Shown one piece after another: positions 32,479 through 45,400 of a stretch of 64,000 nt of DNA. Both the position numbers and the translations under genes were made by a program. Source of the stretch: Cladopsammia gracilis (Eukaryota > Cnidaria > Anthozoa > Scleractinia > Dendrophylliidae); the NCBI GenBank assembly GCA_022457155.1, contig JAJGOT010000467.1, positions 482,001 to 546,000 on the forward strand, in the 5' to 3' direction. Under the pieces are notes generated by a model, which was given only the letters and a program-made list of their open reading frames with translations, was not told the origin of the DNA and made no database searches. Position 1 is the stretch's first letter. Every line of letters starts with the position of its first letter.

Positions 32479-35400
32479 AATATTGGATAAATTAAACCTT
32501 TCACAGTCAAAGATTTCGAGAAAAGAAATAGATTATAGAATAGCTTTGATTAGAATTTCAGAAACATGACAAAATTGCTTTGACGCGCTTTGTAAAAGGC
32601 CGTATAACTAACTCGACTTTTGCGCGAACCCAAGCTTGCGTTTCCTGAGGCTGTATTAATAAATTAAAAGAAAAATTAACCAAGCGAAGTTAACAGAGTC
32701 AAAAGCGCCACAAACGGCTTTTGTTCATATATTTAAAGTCTGCTTGTGGTCTTTGCAACGGGGTCAAAGAGTTAAACACCAGGAAAAACCCAAGTTTGAT
32801 TAAACGTTCTTTGAAATTCTTTGCTCAACAAATTCTAGAGAATAAGACGAACTCTTGAAATTGCCGAGTTTGTGTATTTTATACAAAAGAAAATAATTAT
32901 AAAGTTAACCACCAGTTGAAGATTAGCAATCAAGTTTAGAATTTGTTAACAGGGCTAAGAAATTACAAAGGACATATATGCAGTTCTAAAGATATGATTT
33001 TTATTTCAACTAGTTTGAAAACTGACATGATAATAGCTTTGCTTTCGTGTACCCGCCAAAAAACTTTGAAAGAACAGCTAAAATTATTGTGAGCAGGAAT
33101 CTCTGGAGCGTGCAGTTGACAGGTCAATAATTTCGATAGCAAAACTTAGCAATGCCGATCAACTGATGTCAGACTGCTAAATAACTGACCAACACGGCTT
33201 TTATTGCCCATGGCTTTGATTTTCTGTTACCTAGTCTAACTAGTAAACAAATATCGTTTCATTTCGTTGTTCGTGCATCAGATATATGCGTATGCATTCG
33301 GTAAATCGGGGTGAAACATACTTTTGTATGGCTCGCTATTGGTTGATATTGGGCGGATTAGGAAACAAAGTTGTGTTGCCCAGAAATATCATTCTCGTCC
33401 CCAGAGCACCTATCCTTTTGGCTAGCTCCACGGACAACGGACTCTAGCGTGTTCCAATTTGAAAGCCATTCTGCGCAGACGCAGATTTTATGCCGCTCAA
33501 ATCTAAATGGCCGACAATCGAAAATGAGCACTCCACGTGTGCTCAACAAAACGGAACCGGCCAGAGTTCGCGATCCGAGTCGCTGGCCGGACGAATCGCG
33601 GCTCTGGGGAAGAGAATGCAGAAATATGTACTGCAGGTTTACATAATTCCGATTGCATTGTCTTGTGCGCTATTCATGGTCGGTTCTTGCCCATTTTGGA
33701 AACGAAAATGTGAGAACTTGAACAGAGTTAAGCGAACTTTTCAAGTTGCAGTTCATTCAGGTCCAATCTGTCTATGACACTTGTCGACAGTTTTGGTAAA
33801 CTAGGGTTAGTGGTAATTTATCACAAAACTGGATATTTTTCGGTTTCTGTTAAAGATGAATTACAGTCCGTACTGCGCAATCTCAGCTCGGCAATGTTCG
33901 TGAGACTCACAAACAAGGAACGTTTACTAGCGAAAATGAAAATTACGGGACATACTTACCTTTTCCTTTATTATTAACGTCAGATATCCTTGCAAACAAT
34001 AATAACAAGTAAAAGAACCCCAAAGTTTTCCAAAACTGACGTTTCAGCTCATCGAACATTCGTAAACACAACGGCCGTAATGGCGGACTGACGGTTTACT
34101 CCCATTTACTCCATGTATGCTATTACCGAAGTGTAACATATCAACAAAACAAAAAATGAAAACAAACCCCGAGATTGCGCAGTACGGACTGTAATTCAGC
34201 TTTAATACGTGGTTGATGAGGTTTGTTCAAATTTGATATGTGGATCAAAAGTGTTACAATCGTTAAGGAAATGTGTTAGTTTTTTTTTTTGTCGTTCTAA
34301 AATTCATGTCATACCCACCTTACTCTATAAAAATACGGCCGATAATGCAAACATCCGGTCTCAGAAAACAACACACCTTTTAGCTACATTGAAAGGGCAC
34401 AACACACATACTCTGCGGTATGAAATTTTCGCGGGAGATAAATTTCGTGGATTGCCGATTTATTGTGTTGCGGGAACAAATTTTCGTGAATTCGGATTTC
34501 AGACAAATTTTCGCGGATTTCGGTCAAGTTTCTGTCCGATATTTCACCTACGTACATCAAGATGGCTGCTCGATTCCTAACAACTCATGAACAGCATCCC
34601 TTCTATTGCTCCTTTGAGAATATATATAGTGTCTCTTCGGACGATCCATTTTTATCATAAACCGATGACAGTTCCCATGTACCGAGCTATGCATTGTTTG
34701 TTTTTAAGTAGGAGATGGTCTCCTTCTCTAGAGTTACCAAGTTTATCCAGAGACCGCAGACTGACACTCTTCCAGTTATCAGTTGCAGTTTTATTTTAAA
34801 GTTTGCAATCAATTTAATTGAAATTCATCGATCTGAATAAACAGAGTAAATTTTCGCGTTTTTTTGCTAGAATTTATTTGCACGGGATCGTATTTTCGCG
34901 GATCATTGGAAAACCCGCGAAATTCCAATTATGTCCAGGATTGCAGATAATTAGATGCATGACAAATTTAATAAGCGTCACAAAGTGTCCTCTTGCTCTT
35001 CTACTCAACTTCAACGTCACTTGTTTTAAAAATTCAGACAATAAACGTCACGAAGTGTCCCCTAAATTCTGCTCTTTAAGTAAAGATAAACAGGTGCGTT
35101 TACCCTAACCTAAAAACAACACTAACACTAATGCTTACCTTACATTTCAAAAAAAGATAGTAAACACTTAGACTTAATGGGACACTTCGTGTTGGATATC
35201 AAAATTTGTCATGCATCTAATTATCTACAATCCTGGACATAAGTGCAATTCAGCGAAATTCGCGAAATAAGATCCCGCGAAAATTTCATGCCACGGGGTG
35301 TTTTAATGAAAACCAAAGAAGAAACACGACATATTTTTTTCTTAGTATTCCCAAATACTAAGTACGATTTTAACCCCAAATCACCTTGATATTGCTTAAA

Positions 35401-35860
35401 GACACGACACTGTCCAGAAGGATGGACTAACATATTTACTTAATTCCCTCGGTCGGAAAAAGAGAACATAAGAAAAAGGTTTAGATTAGGGTTTGATGTT
35501 TATTTAAGTTCAAAACAGCATATATTTTACAAAGAACACGAATAATTTTCTTGTCATGCATTTATTTTATTTCATTTTAGTGTATACCGTGTGAATCTAA
35601 CAGAGTACTATGTGAAAATAGATTACCGTTAGTTAATTAAAGAAACATAAATTAAGATAATATAATTATCAATGGTCAATTGCCCTTTTAACTCTCCTTT
35701 ACTTTATATTACACATAGTTATCATAACATCCTTTTGTGTGTTAGCTTTACTGGAAGGTCTAAAGTATATCTTTAAACTATCTTCTTAACTATATAGTCG
35801 AATATCGACATTTACTTCACGCTAAAGCGTTGGGCAACACTGATATCTAAAAATTGCTTC
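32479..35860. other. Intergenic between genes C and D, with two inverted repeats
   Basis: No supported exon. A ~30-bp inverted pair lies at 33854-33884 / 34171-34201 (CAGTCCGTACTGCGCAATCT). A larger MITE-like pair lies at 34873-35300, listed separately. Sequences such as AAATTTTCGCGG recur at 34425-34520. Confidence 0.45.
34873..35300. mobile_element. MITE-like inverted repeat (TCGCGG ends)
   Basis: The arms of ~110 bp share ATGTCCAGGATTGCAGATAA, TTAGATGCATGACAAATTT and CGAAGTGTCC in inverted order around a 180-bp centre. Confidence 0.65.
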
Positions 35861-36404
35861 GGATCAGTTTATTTCCATCCTTTTTACCATAAGCCAGACA
35901 AAATATATGGCTAAATAACAAATGAATTTATATTTCAATGTGCCTTAAAATCACTGAATATATGTTTGGATATAAAGCGAATATCGCCATTTAAACTTTT
36001 TACAACGAACTTGGAGATGAAGGTTGAAATTGCCAACAGTAAAGAAGCAAACTACTTTATCGGTAAAAAAGATATCAATAAGTACTGTAAAGTATAGAAA
36101 GTTATCTTTGCTGTCTTTGTCCCATTCACACCAAAACATAACCTTGTTTTCTGAAAGCTGTTTTAACGCAAAAATGTCTTAAAATGATTTTGACATGAAC
36201 TTCTGCGTTAAAATTATACGGTCTTTTAATATGAGAGCTCCAAAACTGAAATCTGGACTGTTGGCATCTTATGCCATCTGATGTCTAGAATTGATATTTT
36301 TTAAAAGCGACATGCTTAGTCAGTGCAAGAGAACATAACGTTGTTCTCTTGGTTAGTGTGAATGGGTCATTCGTCGTAGACTAGCACTAATGTTATTGCT
36401 CTTT

Positions 36405-39400
36405 TTAATCATCGTTATCACGACTCTCTGAGCTTCCTTCCTGGCTGATATCACTCGTCGTTTGTTCCCCGACCTGTTCGTTATCCTCCGCTAATTTTTC
36501 TGTGTCGTTGTTCTCTTCTTTATTTTGTTCTACCGCGTCACTTGCACTCCCACTGTCTTTCTGATCGCTCTCGGCTTGGTCAGCGGTTTCCTCATTTCCA
36601 GACCCCACGTTCTCGATAACTTTGTTCCGTTTTCCAGCCACACCACAGCACTCCCGCGGGCAGTAAGTGAAACAGTTTCTTTTGCAGCCCATGGGACATA
36701 TCGGAGCCGCGATGGGTTGTGCAACAGCTGGAGGTTGGTACATAGGTGGAGCTGGAGGTGGAGGTGGAAGTGCATCCTGCAAAGTGATTAATTTCATTTT
36801 CGTTAAATCTTATATAGGACGTTTACCATTCGACAGAACTGTCCGATCGGACTGGTCAGTTTGTGTGTGTTATTTCAATATTTATGAGTAGTGGCGGATC
36901 GGATCGGTCAATCCGGCCGTAAATAGTGTGCAAAATTTTGATGGACTTACAGAACAGGTATTCAAAAGGGCGCATTCTTTCGGTCTAATGTTAAGCGCCC
37001 CATATATAGTGAAGTAGATATTAATTCTTTCTCTGCCAAGAAGTACCCAAGTTCTAAACTGCCCCGTAGCTTTTTTTTGAGAAGTCACACTTGAGGATTC
37101 TATCAACAGACTAAAAAGGTAAGAACCCTTTTTAAAAGACTCAAGGTTAGATTCTGAAAGTAAAGCTTTAAGATCTTATTTAGAGCTACGTGGCACGTAG
37201 GGTAGGGTTAGGGTTAGTACGTGCTTCTTGTTTGGCATATCAAAACCTACAGCAAAAAAAATATTCTTGAAAGTTATACTTAAACTTCGATGGACGACAA
37301 CGCAGGGAAATAGAAAACGTATAATTTATTTTATGAATTTTACGATTAATTCCTTGTGTATTTGAAACAACCTTTAAGAAGGAGCTTCACAACTGTAAAC
37401 ATGCGTGTACGCGCAGGTCTAAAGGTCCAACTGTACGCCAAAATGAGTAAGAAGTTAGGGTAGTTACTGAACAATCAGTGGAAAAGTTAACAGGTGACTT
37501 CCGTGTGTTAAATACAACCATGTTAGACTGGAAGCTGCATGCAGAGAAAAGTCATTTAATATCTGGAATCGGAAAGAAGTGAAAGCAAAACATCTACAGT
37601 CGATCTTTCATTAACGGCGCACTTTGTTCAAAGACCAGTCGTTGAGGTTGTTTCGTTCCGACCGTATCATAGATATCAAACTTTGGGTAAGGAGTTTGGG
37701 TTCACAAAAGAGAAACTTTTCACTCCTTTCATGGTCTCTTTTTAGGCTCTATTGTTCGCAAAACGATGGTTAGAAAGAACCGACGCGCAAGCCGATTACC
37801 GAAGCGCGAAATTAAAAACAAATCTTTGCTAATTGCTAGTGGTACAAATCCAACCCTTCAGGGCTGGGGGTGAAGTATAAATTGTGAAGCCAGGAACGAT
37901 CTTACGGGTAAAGGGTGGGGAAATATATGCCATGAGAGACTGTTGTCAGTACACTCATGTGTCAGCATTGTAACTTGTTGCCTTACGCGTTGGGTCCTAA
38001 ATGAATTCTAAACTGCGACTATTTTACAATAACATTTAAAAATTGTCTGTATGCGACCTATGCACTTGCAAGGGTTAGAACCTAGTTAAGTATGAACAGT
38101 TTGGTGAATTGAAGCCAGGAAAAGTGGATTATTGAAATGGAATATTGATTACAGAAGGGTTGTGTAAAAGAAATGAGCAAGTTAATTGCTTAGTTCACCG
38201 TTTAGCGATCATAATTTCAATGAACCATGATATGAGCAACTCAAGTTCAATAAGTTTATAATTAAAAAACAGACAGTCTTAACAATAATATCTATCAAGC
38301 CTTGTTTATCACAACTACATCCTTATAGCGTATTCAAACTTTGCGCGTTATCGTGCTTGTGTTGTGAAGCCTTTGTCTCGTAAACCATCAAACAAGTATT
38401 TATTCATGCAAATCTACTTCAACTCAGTTTTTAAAAATGTGCGTGTCACCAAACCGGGTTAATCACTTTCCACGCGACCACGCACGTGACAATGGAGATG
38501 CCGCGTTTTTCTTCTTCTGAGATCTGTCAAAATAAAGTGATAGCTGACAAATGGCAAAATTTTTAACTGATAGCGAAGAAGAGATGGCAGAAAATTTATC
38601 TAATAACTGAGATTCGAACGTTCTCATCTAGACTCTCATACAATTTACTGTTAATGAAATCTTCTAACAACTGCTACCTCTTCAACTGCCAGCTAATTTT
38701 GCACCAGTGTGGTTAATGTTGTTACAGAGAGCTTGAACTGTATTTTAGAGATTACAAAATAATTATTTGACTTACTGGAGGATACGCCGGAGCAGGCGCC
38801 ATCTGATTCTGGGACATCAAGTTAGGGTCACAGCAACAGCAGTCCTGGCTGAGGGAGCACGCTTGTGTACATGGGTCCATACAGTTTCCCTGACAAGGGA
38901 CCATGTCCATGCTGCTATCATTGGTGAACTTGTATGTCCAGTTATATCCATTGAAGGTCATATCAATGGCATTGTAATTTGGCGGCGGGGTTTGGGGATG
39001 AGCACCTGGATGTTCGATAGGATGATAATTATTTAAAACTACCTTACAGTCATAAGGCTGAATTGCGTAATTAACAAACTAATGTAATTTGTGTTGCAAG
39101 AAAAACACGATTATTTACAAAACCACCATGATTACTCACAAAACACTATCAATTTCACATACTAACTCCTACTCTAATTGGCTTTAAAAGGTTGGCTTTT
39201 AGGCTATTGTTGTTTCCTTCCGCTATAGTGCTTTACTTTCAGAAAAACAAGTTTAGTAATTACGTAAACACGTTTGCAATAAAATAGAACTGGCAACTCT
39301 GGAGCATTTACTGGACGGACCTTAGAAGTAAGCAGTAAGGACCAAAAACGTTTTAATAAAGTAAACAAAAATTAAATTTCCGTTATTTGAACAGTCCATC

Positions 39401-42400
39401 TTTAGTTTTGATTTCGATTCCATTGAAACGGTTTAGCATCAGGCAAAACATCAGTAAAATGTTATCATTATTTTTTACGCCTTTGCCTCATTAACATGCT
39501 TGGTAAACCGCTTACATAATCCACAAGAAGGCCTGTCACGTGAGTAATCGTTTTCAATTATCTTTGGTCTCTCAAAGAATATGAGAGGCGCGACTAATAA
39601 TGACTGCTGATGACAATAATGATGATGACGACGATGATGATCACTGATCTAAAGAAAGTTTATATCTATAATAATGCCCCGACATGTAAAACCCTTACCA
39701 AACGAATTCAACATGATGTTTAATCGAACGTGTTGAGCGAAAGTATGTTTGCAATCAATAACTTTTCATTCAACATCGTTCAACATTTCTTTTGTTCTCA
39801 GGTGTGAACAACAACTGTTGAATTCGTCTGGCCGGCTTGTTGAACATTGTTCGAGCCGCACAAGCAAAGTATACCGTATTTAACATCATTCAACGGCGTG
39901 GTCAAACGAGTTCAACCGGTTGAATCGCGATGTTAAACTTGTTTAGCCAGCTCTTTTGACCCTTCCATCCCCAGAGTCAATTATGGAGACTTGTACTGTA
40001 GTTCTAACTTTTGAGTCTGTGGACGAAATCCTATGGTGTGACCATTTAAATGAAACCTATTCAGCCGTACGTTTGCATGGTACCATTTGTTTTTCAGGAT
40101 TCTACAAAATGAAATTTGGGATTTTTCTTGACGTTTTTAAAAGATTTGGCACTCTTGCATGGAGTGAAAGGATTAACATCTTTCAGCAATGTTGAATTCA
40201 ACAATGTTGCTGTATTTGTTTGGCCTGGCCTTACACTGTAACTAGGTTAAATAACAAATCTTCCCAAACAAGCCATGGAGCTCAATTATTTACCTTTTAA
40301 AATCTATTCTCCAACACTAACCTGGTGCTATCGGTGACGTAGGCTTGATATCATCTAACGCATGCACATGACGATGATGATAGTAATGATATTTGTGATG
40401 GTGATGATGATGATGATATTTCTTTAGATGATGCGGTTTCTTGGCGCGTTCATGCTGAAATGCCTTAGCTTAGGAAAACAAAGCAAACATTTTTCGAAAA
40501 CAGTCCAGTCTTACTTTTGATTTCCCTGAAACGGTTTAGCGGAAGCAAAATGCCAGCATAATCTGTACTAATCTGCTTATTGCTTGGCTTATGAAAAAAT
40601 ATGTAAGACGCAGAACCTACAATGATAATTGTTTTATTATGCATATTCCTGAGCTGCACTTGTAAAGACAAGATCGCGCACAAAAAAGTGATCAATGCAC
40701 AGCAGACAAACTATTGTCTGTAGATATGACGTCACTTCTACATATATAAAATTCATTGTCTGTAGGTATGACGTAACAGAAACAGCAAGCAAAAGTTAGC
40801 TGCGTGCTTATAGCCAATCAAAATCGAGCTAGTGACACCAATGTATAATGATGATGATTGGTCATGGCGTTTTCTTTATCGAATATGTGCGATATATAAA
40901 TGGATTATTATTATTATAGTAGTAGCAATGTGAATAAAATGAGGATGATGATAACTGTTATTATGATAGCTATTGATATTAGGGCTGAAGAAACGGAACG
41001 AATTTTAAAATGTTACATTTTAAACACGAAGTTCCGGTATAAAAGGTTTAGCTCCTCCCCCATTTCACACCTTTGGGTGTGAAATGCAAATTAAGGCGTC
41101 TTTCAGTCACAAAACGTGGTTGACTTGCGCGACCTTTAAATATAATTTGCTTCAAAAATCAAATTAAACCAAGATTTTACCTAAGCAAAAAAGAAAAGAA
41201 ATCGAAGTTCAAAGAGACTTCTGATGTAACTTTCATAACGTTTTTCCGAATTGTGCTAGCAATGGTCTTAGTAATGACGCATGTTTGTTGTCAGTTGTTT
41301 ATGCTTCAGTGGTTGATTGACGACTGTAGGTGAGAATGGCCAGGCCAGGCTCCTTTATACCGGAACTTCGTGTTTAAGACACATTTGATCCATAAGAAAG
41401 TAATTACTTAATTAATTGAGTGTCAAGTTTCCTAATAATGTAAGACTCGCAAGCTTAGTTTGTTGAAAACCTACCTGGTGCCTGTGGATTGTAGGGTGCT
41501 TGTGGTACGCCCACTGGGGCTGCAGGTCTGTTGGCATCTAACGCATGCGCATGGTGATGATAGTGATGATGATGCTTGTGATGCAGAAGATGGTGATGAT
41601 ACTTCTTTAAGTGATGAGGTTTTTTGACCTTTTTATGATGAAATTTTTTAGCCTTCGGTTTCTTCTTGTCTACTGGTGTCACAATGTAGGGGATTTTGAA
41701 GTGGACAAGAAAAGAGCCATCTTTGTTCTTCTTGGGTTTGTCCTCTGCATCATTATTTGAAAGAATATTCTTTGCACCGAGGTGAAGTAGTGACATTTCT
41801 GTGAAGGGACCAATACAGTATTAGGTTTAAAGGTTGATATTACTGGACGTATCTTCTATTAATTAACTATTATAGCGCGAAAGCGCGCGTGATATCTCCT
41901 AATTCTTAGCCGACGAGGCCGGAGACCGAGTCGGCTAAAATTAGGCGATATCACGCAAGCTTGAGCGCTTTAATAGTTTTATAATTCAACACATTGATAA
42001 CAAAGCACCGTTTGAAGAAAAAAATATCGAGTCCTGTCCGTCATTTTTGCATTCTCTTGTCAAAATGCGAAATTTACATTCATCGTTGGATATACGTCAT
42101 GTAGACATAGCGTATATCGATAACTTTTTTACCATATTTGGGCAGTGTATCAATGTGTTGAATTATAAAGCTAAATGATTGTAAACTTGCATCATAACCA
42201 GTCAAAAAAGCGTGGTTATTGTCTTCATATGGTTATTTAACCCAATGACTCCTAGAGGTTTAGCAAAAAATTGCAATTTGAAGCCTCTACTTCCGTTTTT
42301 TGACTGCTGTCTGAACAAATTGCAAACAAACTGCAAACGTTGTTGCAACATGAAAAGTAAACGTTCTTTCTTTTTCAAAGGCTGGTATATTTCTTTTTTG

Positions 42401-45400
42401 TTTCTGGTATGCTCACGAAGCAAAATTTCGACAGTTTTTGAACGAAAAAAAAAAAGATAAAATGTTTATCTTACCTTTTTCTTTGTCGGATTGGATCCTT
42501 GCTGTTCTTTGTTTAGCATGGTGACCTTGAAGTTAAAAGTGACGTACTTGTGGGATTAATTCGGAATTACAGTTCTTTGAAATTTGTAATACGTTATTTG
42601 AATACATACACCGATCTTTAAGTATCACACATTTCTTTTAACCGTAATAAGGAGGTAGAATTAGTTCTTGCTTGTTTTCGAAATGAAGAGCCCGTGATGG
42701 ATGGGAATGTTTTTATAATCAAGTTAAAATACTATAGAAGTAATACTGTTTAATAAAAACAAAAATTTATCAGGCCAAAAAAAAAAAAAAAAGAAAAATG
42801 GTATTTGTAATAAACAATTAGTTATGAGCTCGATAGCGTGAAAGTTGATGAGGGCGAATAATCTAATTGTTTTAATATAAATCTAGCAGACGTCCAAAAC
42901 ATAACATGCACAACAAGACAGGCTTGCGTTTTTATTGAATAATTTAAAAATAGGTCACGCCACGCGCGGATAATCGGCTACTCACTCTACTCATTACAAC
43001 AGGGTAGATAGTAAGTGGCGTTGCCAAGAAAAGAACAGCATTCGTGATAGAACGCTAGTGGATTTATACAAATGGGTTTTAGTCAAGTTCCACTGTGAAA
43101 AAAAAAATAAAAAAAATATCTGTCTGACTTACGATACGATTGCGTCCTCATTTACCGCAGTAGAGTAATCGTATCACCTCGTTTTAAAGGCCCACTATCA
43201 CCCATTCGGCTTTGCGGTCATTTGTTTTTGTTTTCAAATGACGAGCTCGCTCGTGATTGGCTCTTTCGGGAATTTTCGACTGCGTTAAATTCGCAATACA
43301 GTTTGGGTGATAGTGGGCCTTTAAGGAAAACGTACCTTGGAAATCTTGTATAATGTGTGCATAACTATTGTTAAGGCAGCTATCCGAACAAGAAAGTTCT
43401 CAGAACACTTTAATCCGGGTATTTCAAAGAGGTTTGATTTGCATTTTCCAGTTGGAAGAAATTAGACGTGGATTTGAAGGCAGGTAGTAGTCATACATTA
43501 AATCTTATTTTCAAATTCATACCTACTGCGTCGTTGAGAAAGTCAGTGACCTCCTTAGCAGCGTCATTAACCTTCTTGCCTACAAAAGACAAAGGAGCGA
43601 TATTTACATGTAATTACTGACGTCGTTAGTGAGTAAAGTAACCTGTCCTGGCTTATCCTTATTTCGCTTCGCAAAATCACAAGTTCGCCGAAATGTTTTT
43701 CTACGGATTTACTCAAAATCGGCTTGACAAACGTTTCTAATTTTTAGATATTTTGTTTGCCATATGTCATAGTTTATCGTAATAGTTTTGATTTTTCTAG
43801 ATGCCATCGCAATCGCTCAGAATTTAGACTCATGTGATTTCAATTTTTCTCGTTTATCTCCGCAATTTTAAATGCGATTTCCAAAATTGTTACACTTTTA
43901 TAAACTTCAAACTATGTATAATATTTTGTGTAAGTTTCATACTAATTCAATAAAGGAAAGTTAGTTAAACAGCCGCTCAAAAATGTTCGGTGCGGCTACA
44001 CGGAAACTGGAGGGAAACACCTTAAAGCCTAATTTCCACCACAAACGTTCGCAGTTCGGTTCCATAGTCCACATTATGTACTTTAGTGTACAGAAACAGC
44101 ATCAATTTCAGTTATAACATGTCATTTACAGATAAACAAAACTAAAATTTGTCGTTACGACAAGTTTTTCTCATGGCCGCACGTGATTCACCGTAATTTT
44201 GAATCAGTCTTGATTTCTATTCGTTAGCTCTTGACAGTTGGCTTTGAAATTGCCTTCTCACTGGAAACGTTGTTTTTCTTTGACATATGCGATTTAAGAA
44301 AAATTCATTGCCAGACTTGTGAATTCCACGTTAAATTTCACTTGAAAAACCGATATTGCCCTCATCGCGATATCGGTTTTTCGCGTGAAATTTAACGTGG
44401 AATTCACTCGTCAGGCAATGAATTGTTCTATAGAATACCGATAACTCTAACCTCTAGGGTACTATTGAAAAAAAAATTAAAAACAGTTGATTTACTAGCA
44501 ACCTTTATGGCATTTCTGATGTTGGTTTATGGGATCCCAAATTGATGGGTTCCCAAATCTCCACTGAAAACAGTGGGTATTGGGGGTGGGGGGAAATGTG
44601 TCTGTATAGGTGGGGTTGTGAGATAAAAAAAAAAAATCAATAAAAATTAAAAAAAAAAAAACGAAAACAAAAGAAACAAACAAAAAAAAAAAACGAAGGG
44701 GAAATTTGGGTTGAGACATCGAAGGTTCGAATAATCAAAGATAAATTTGCAAGCCTTCTTTATTTTTTTTTTCATTTATTTGTTTTCTCCAAACCTTTAC
44801 AGATGATAACAATTAAGTTAAGTCACATTATATAAGGAAGAAGAGGAGAGGGGCACGTCTAGATACACTAATATTGTGCCCTCTAAGGGAAAAAGGGAAA
44901 AAAAGCTTGGTTCGAGTTAGCGACATCACTGACATCGGTTCGAGTTATCGAGGGTTCGAGTTATTGGGATTCAACTGTATTGGGCAAACTGCTGTGGAAG
45001 TCTTCCTGTAAATGTAAAAGTTGTTTCGATTTATAGTATAGAACTTGAGGCCAATCGTTTAGATTTTTACAACGTTTTGTAGAAGTTGTAAGCTCATGGT
45101 GAAAAATGACATAGTTAACATTTGCTTGAAGGAACCCATATGGGCTCCTGACATGGGCTTTTACATTTCTCTGGTACGGACTTTGCGCTAGAAAGAGGTT
45201 CTTGAGAATTTTTGTTTCATTTTTACTGAAAATGTACCATAAAAGTTTGTTACGCACGCGCATGACTATAGGCTACTTGGAGACCATCAAGAAAATGTTT
45301 GCTGTTTATTTTGGCCAGTCTGGAGCTCAGACCTATCCCTTACGGCTCGCAGTATACGAAGGAGCGCTCTTGGGCGTTAGGTTCAGCAAGGTTCGTTTGC

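Noticed and set aside
33371..33977. Plus-strand open frames between genes C and D
   Set aside because: They are short and overlap each other in different frames, with no signal peptide, domain or consistent splice sites.
37201..37217. Telomere-like GGGTTAGGGTTAG
   Set aside because: Only two units; expected by chance in 64 kb.
42475..42501. Shorter version (27 nt) of the gene D exon
   Set aside because: Its acceptor is purine-rich; the 51-nt version has a better pyrimidine tract and also keeps phase, so it was preferred.
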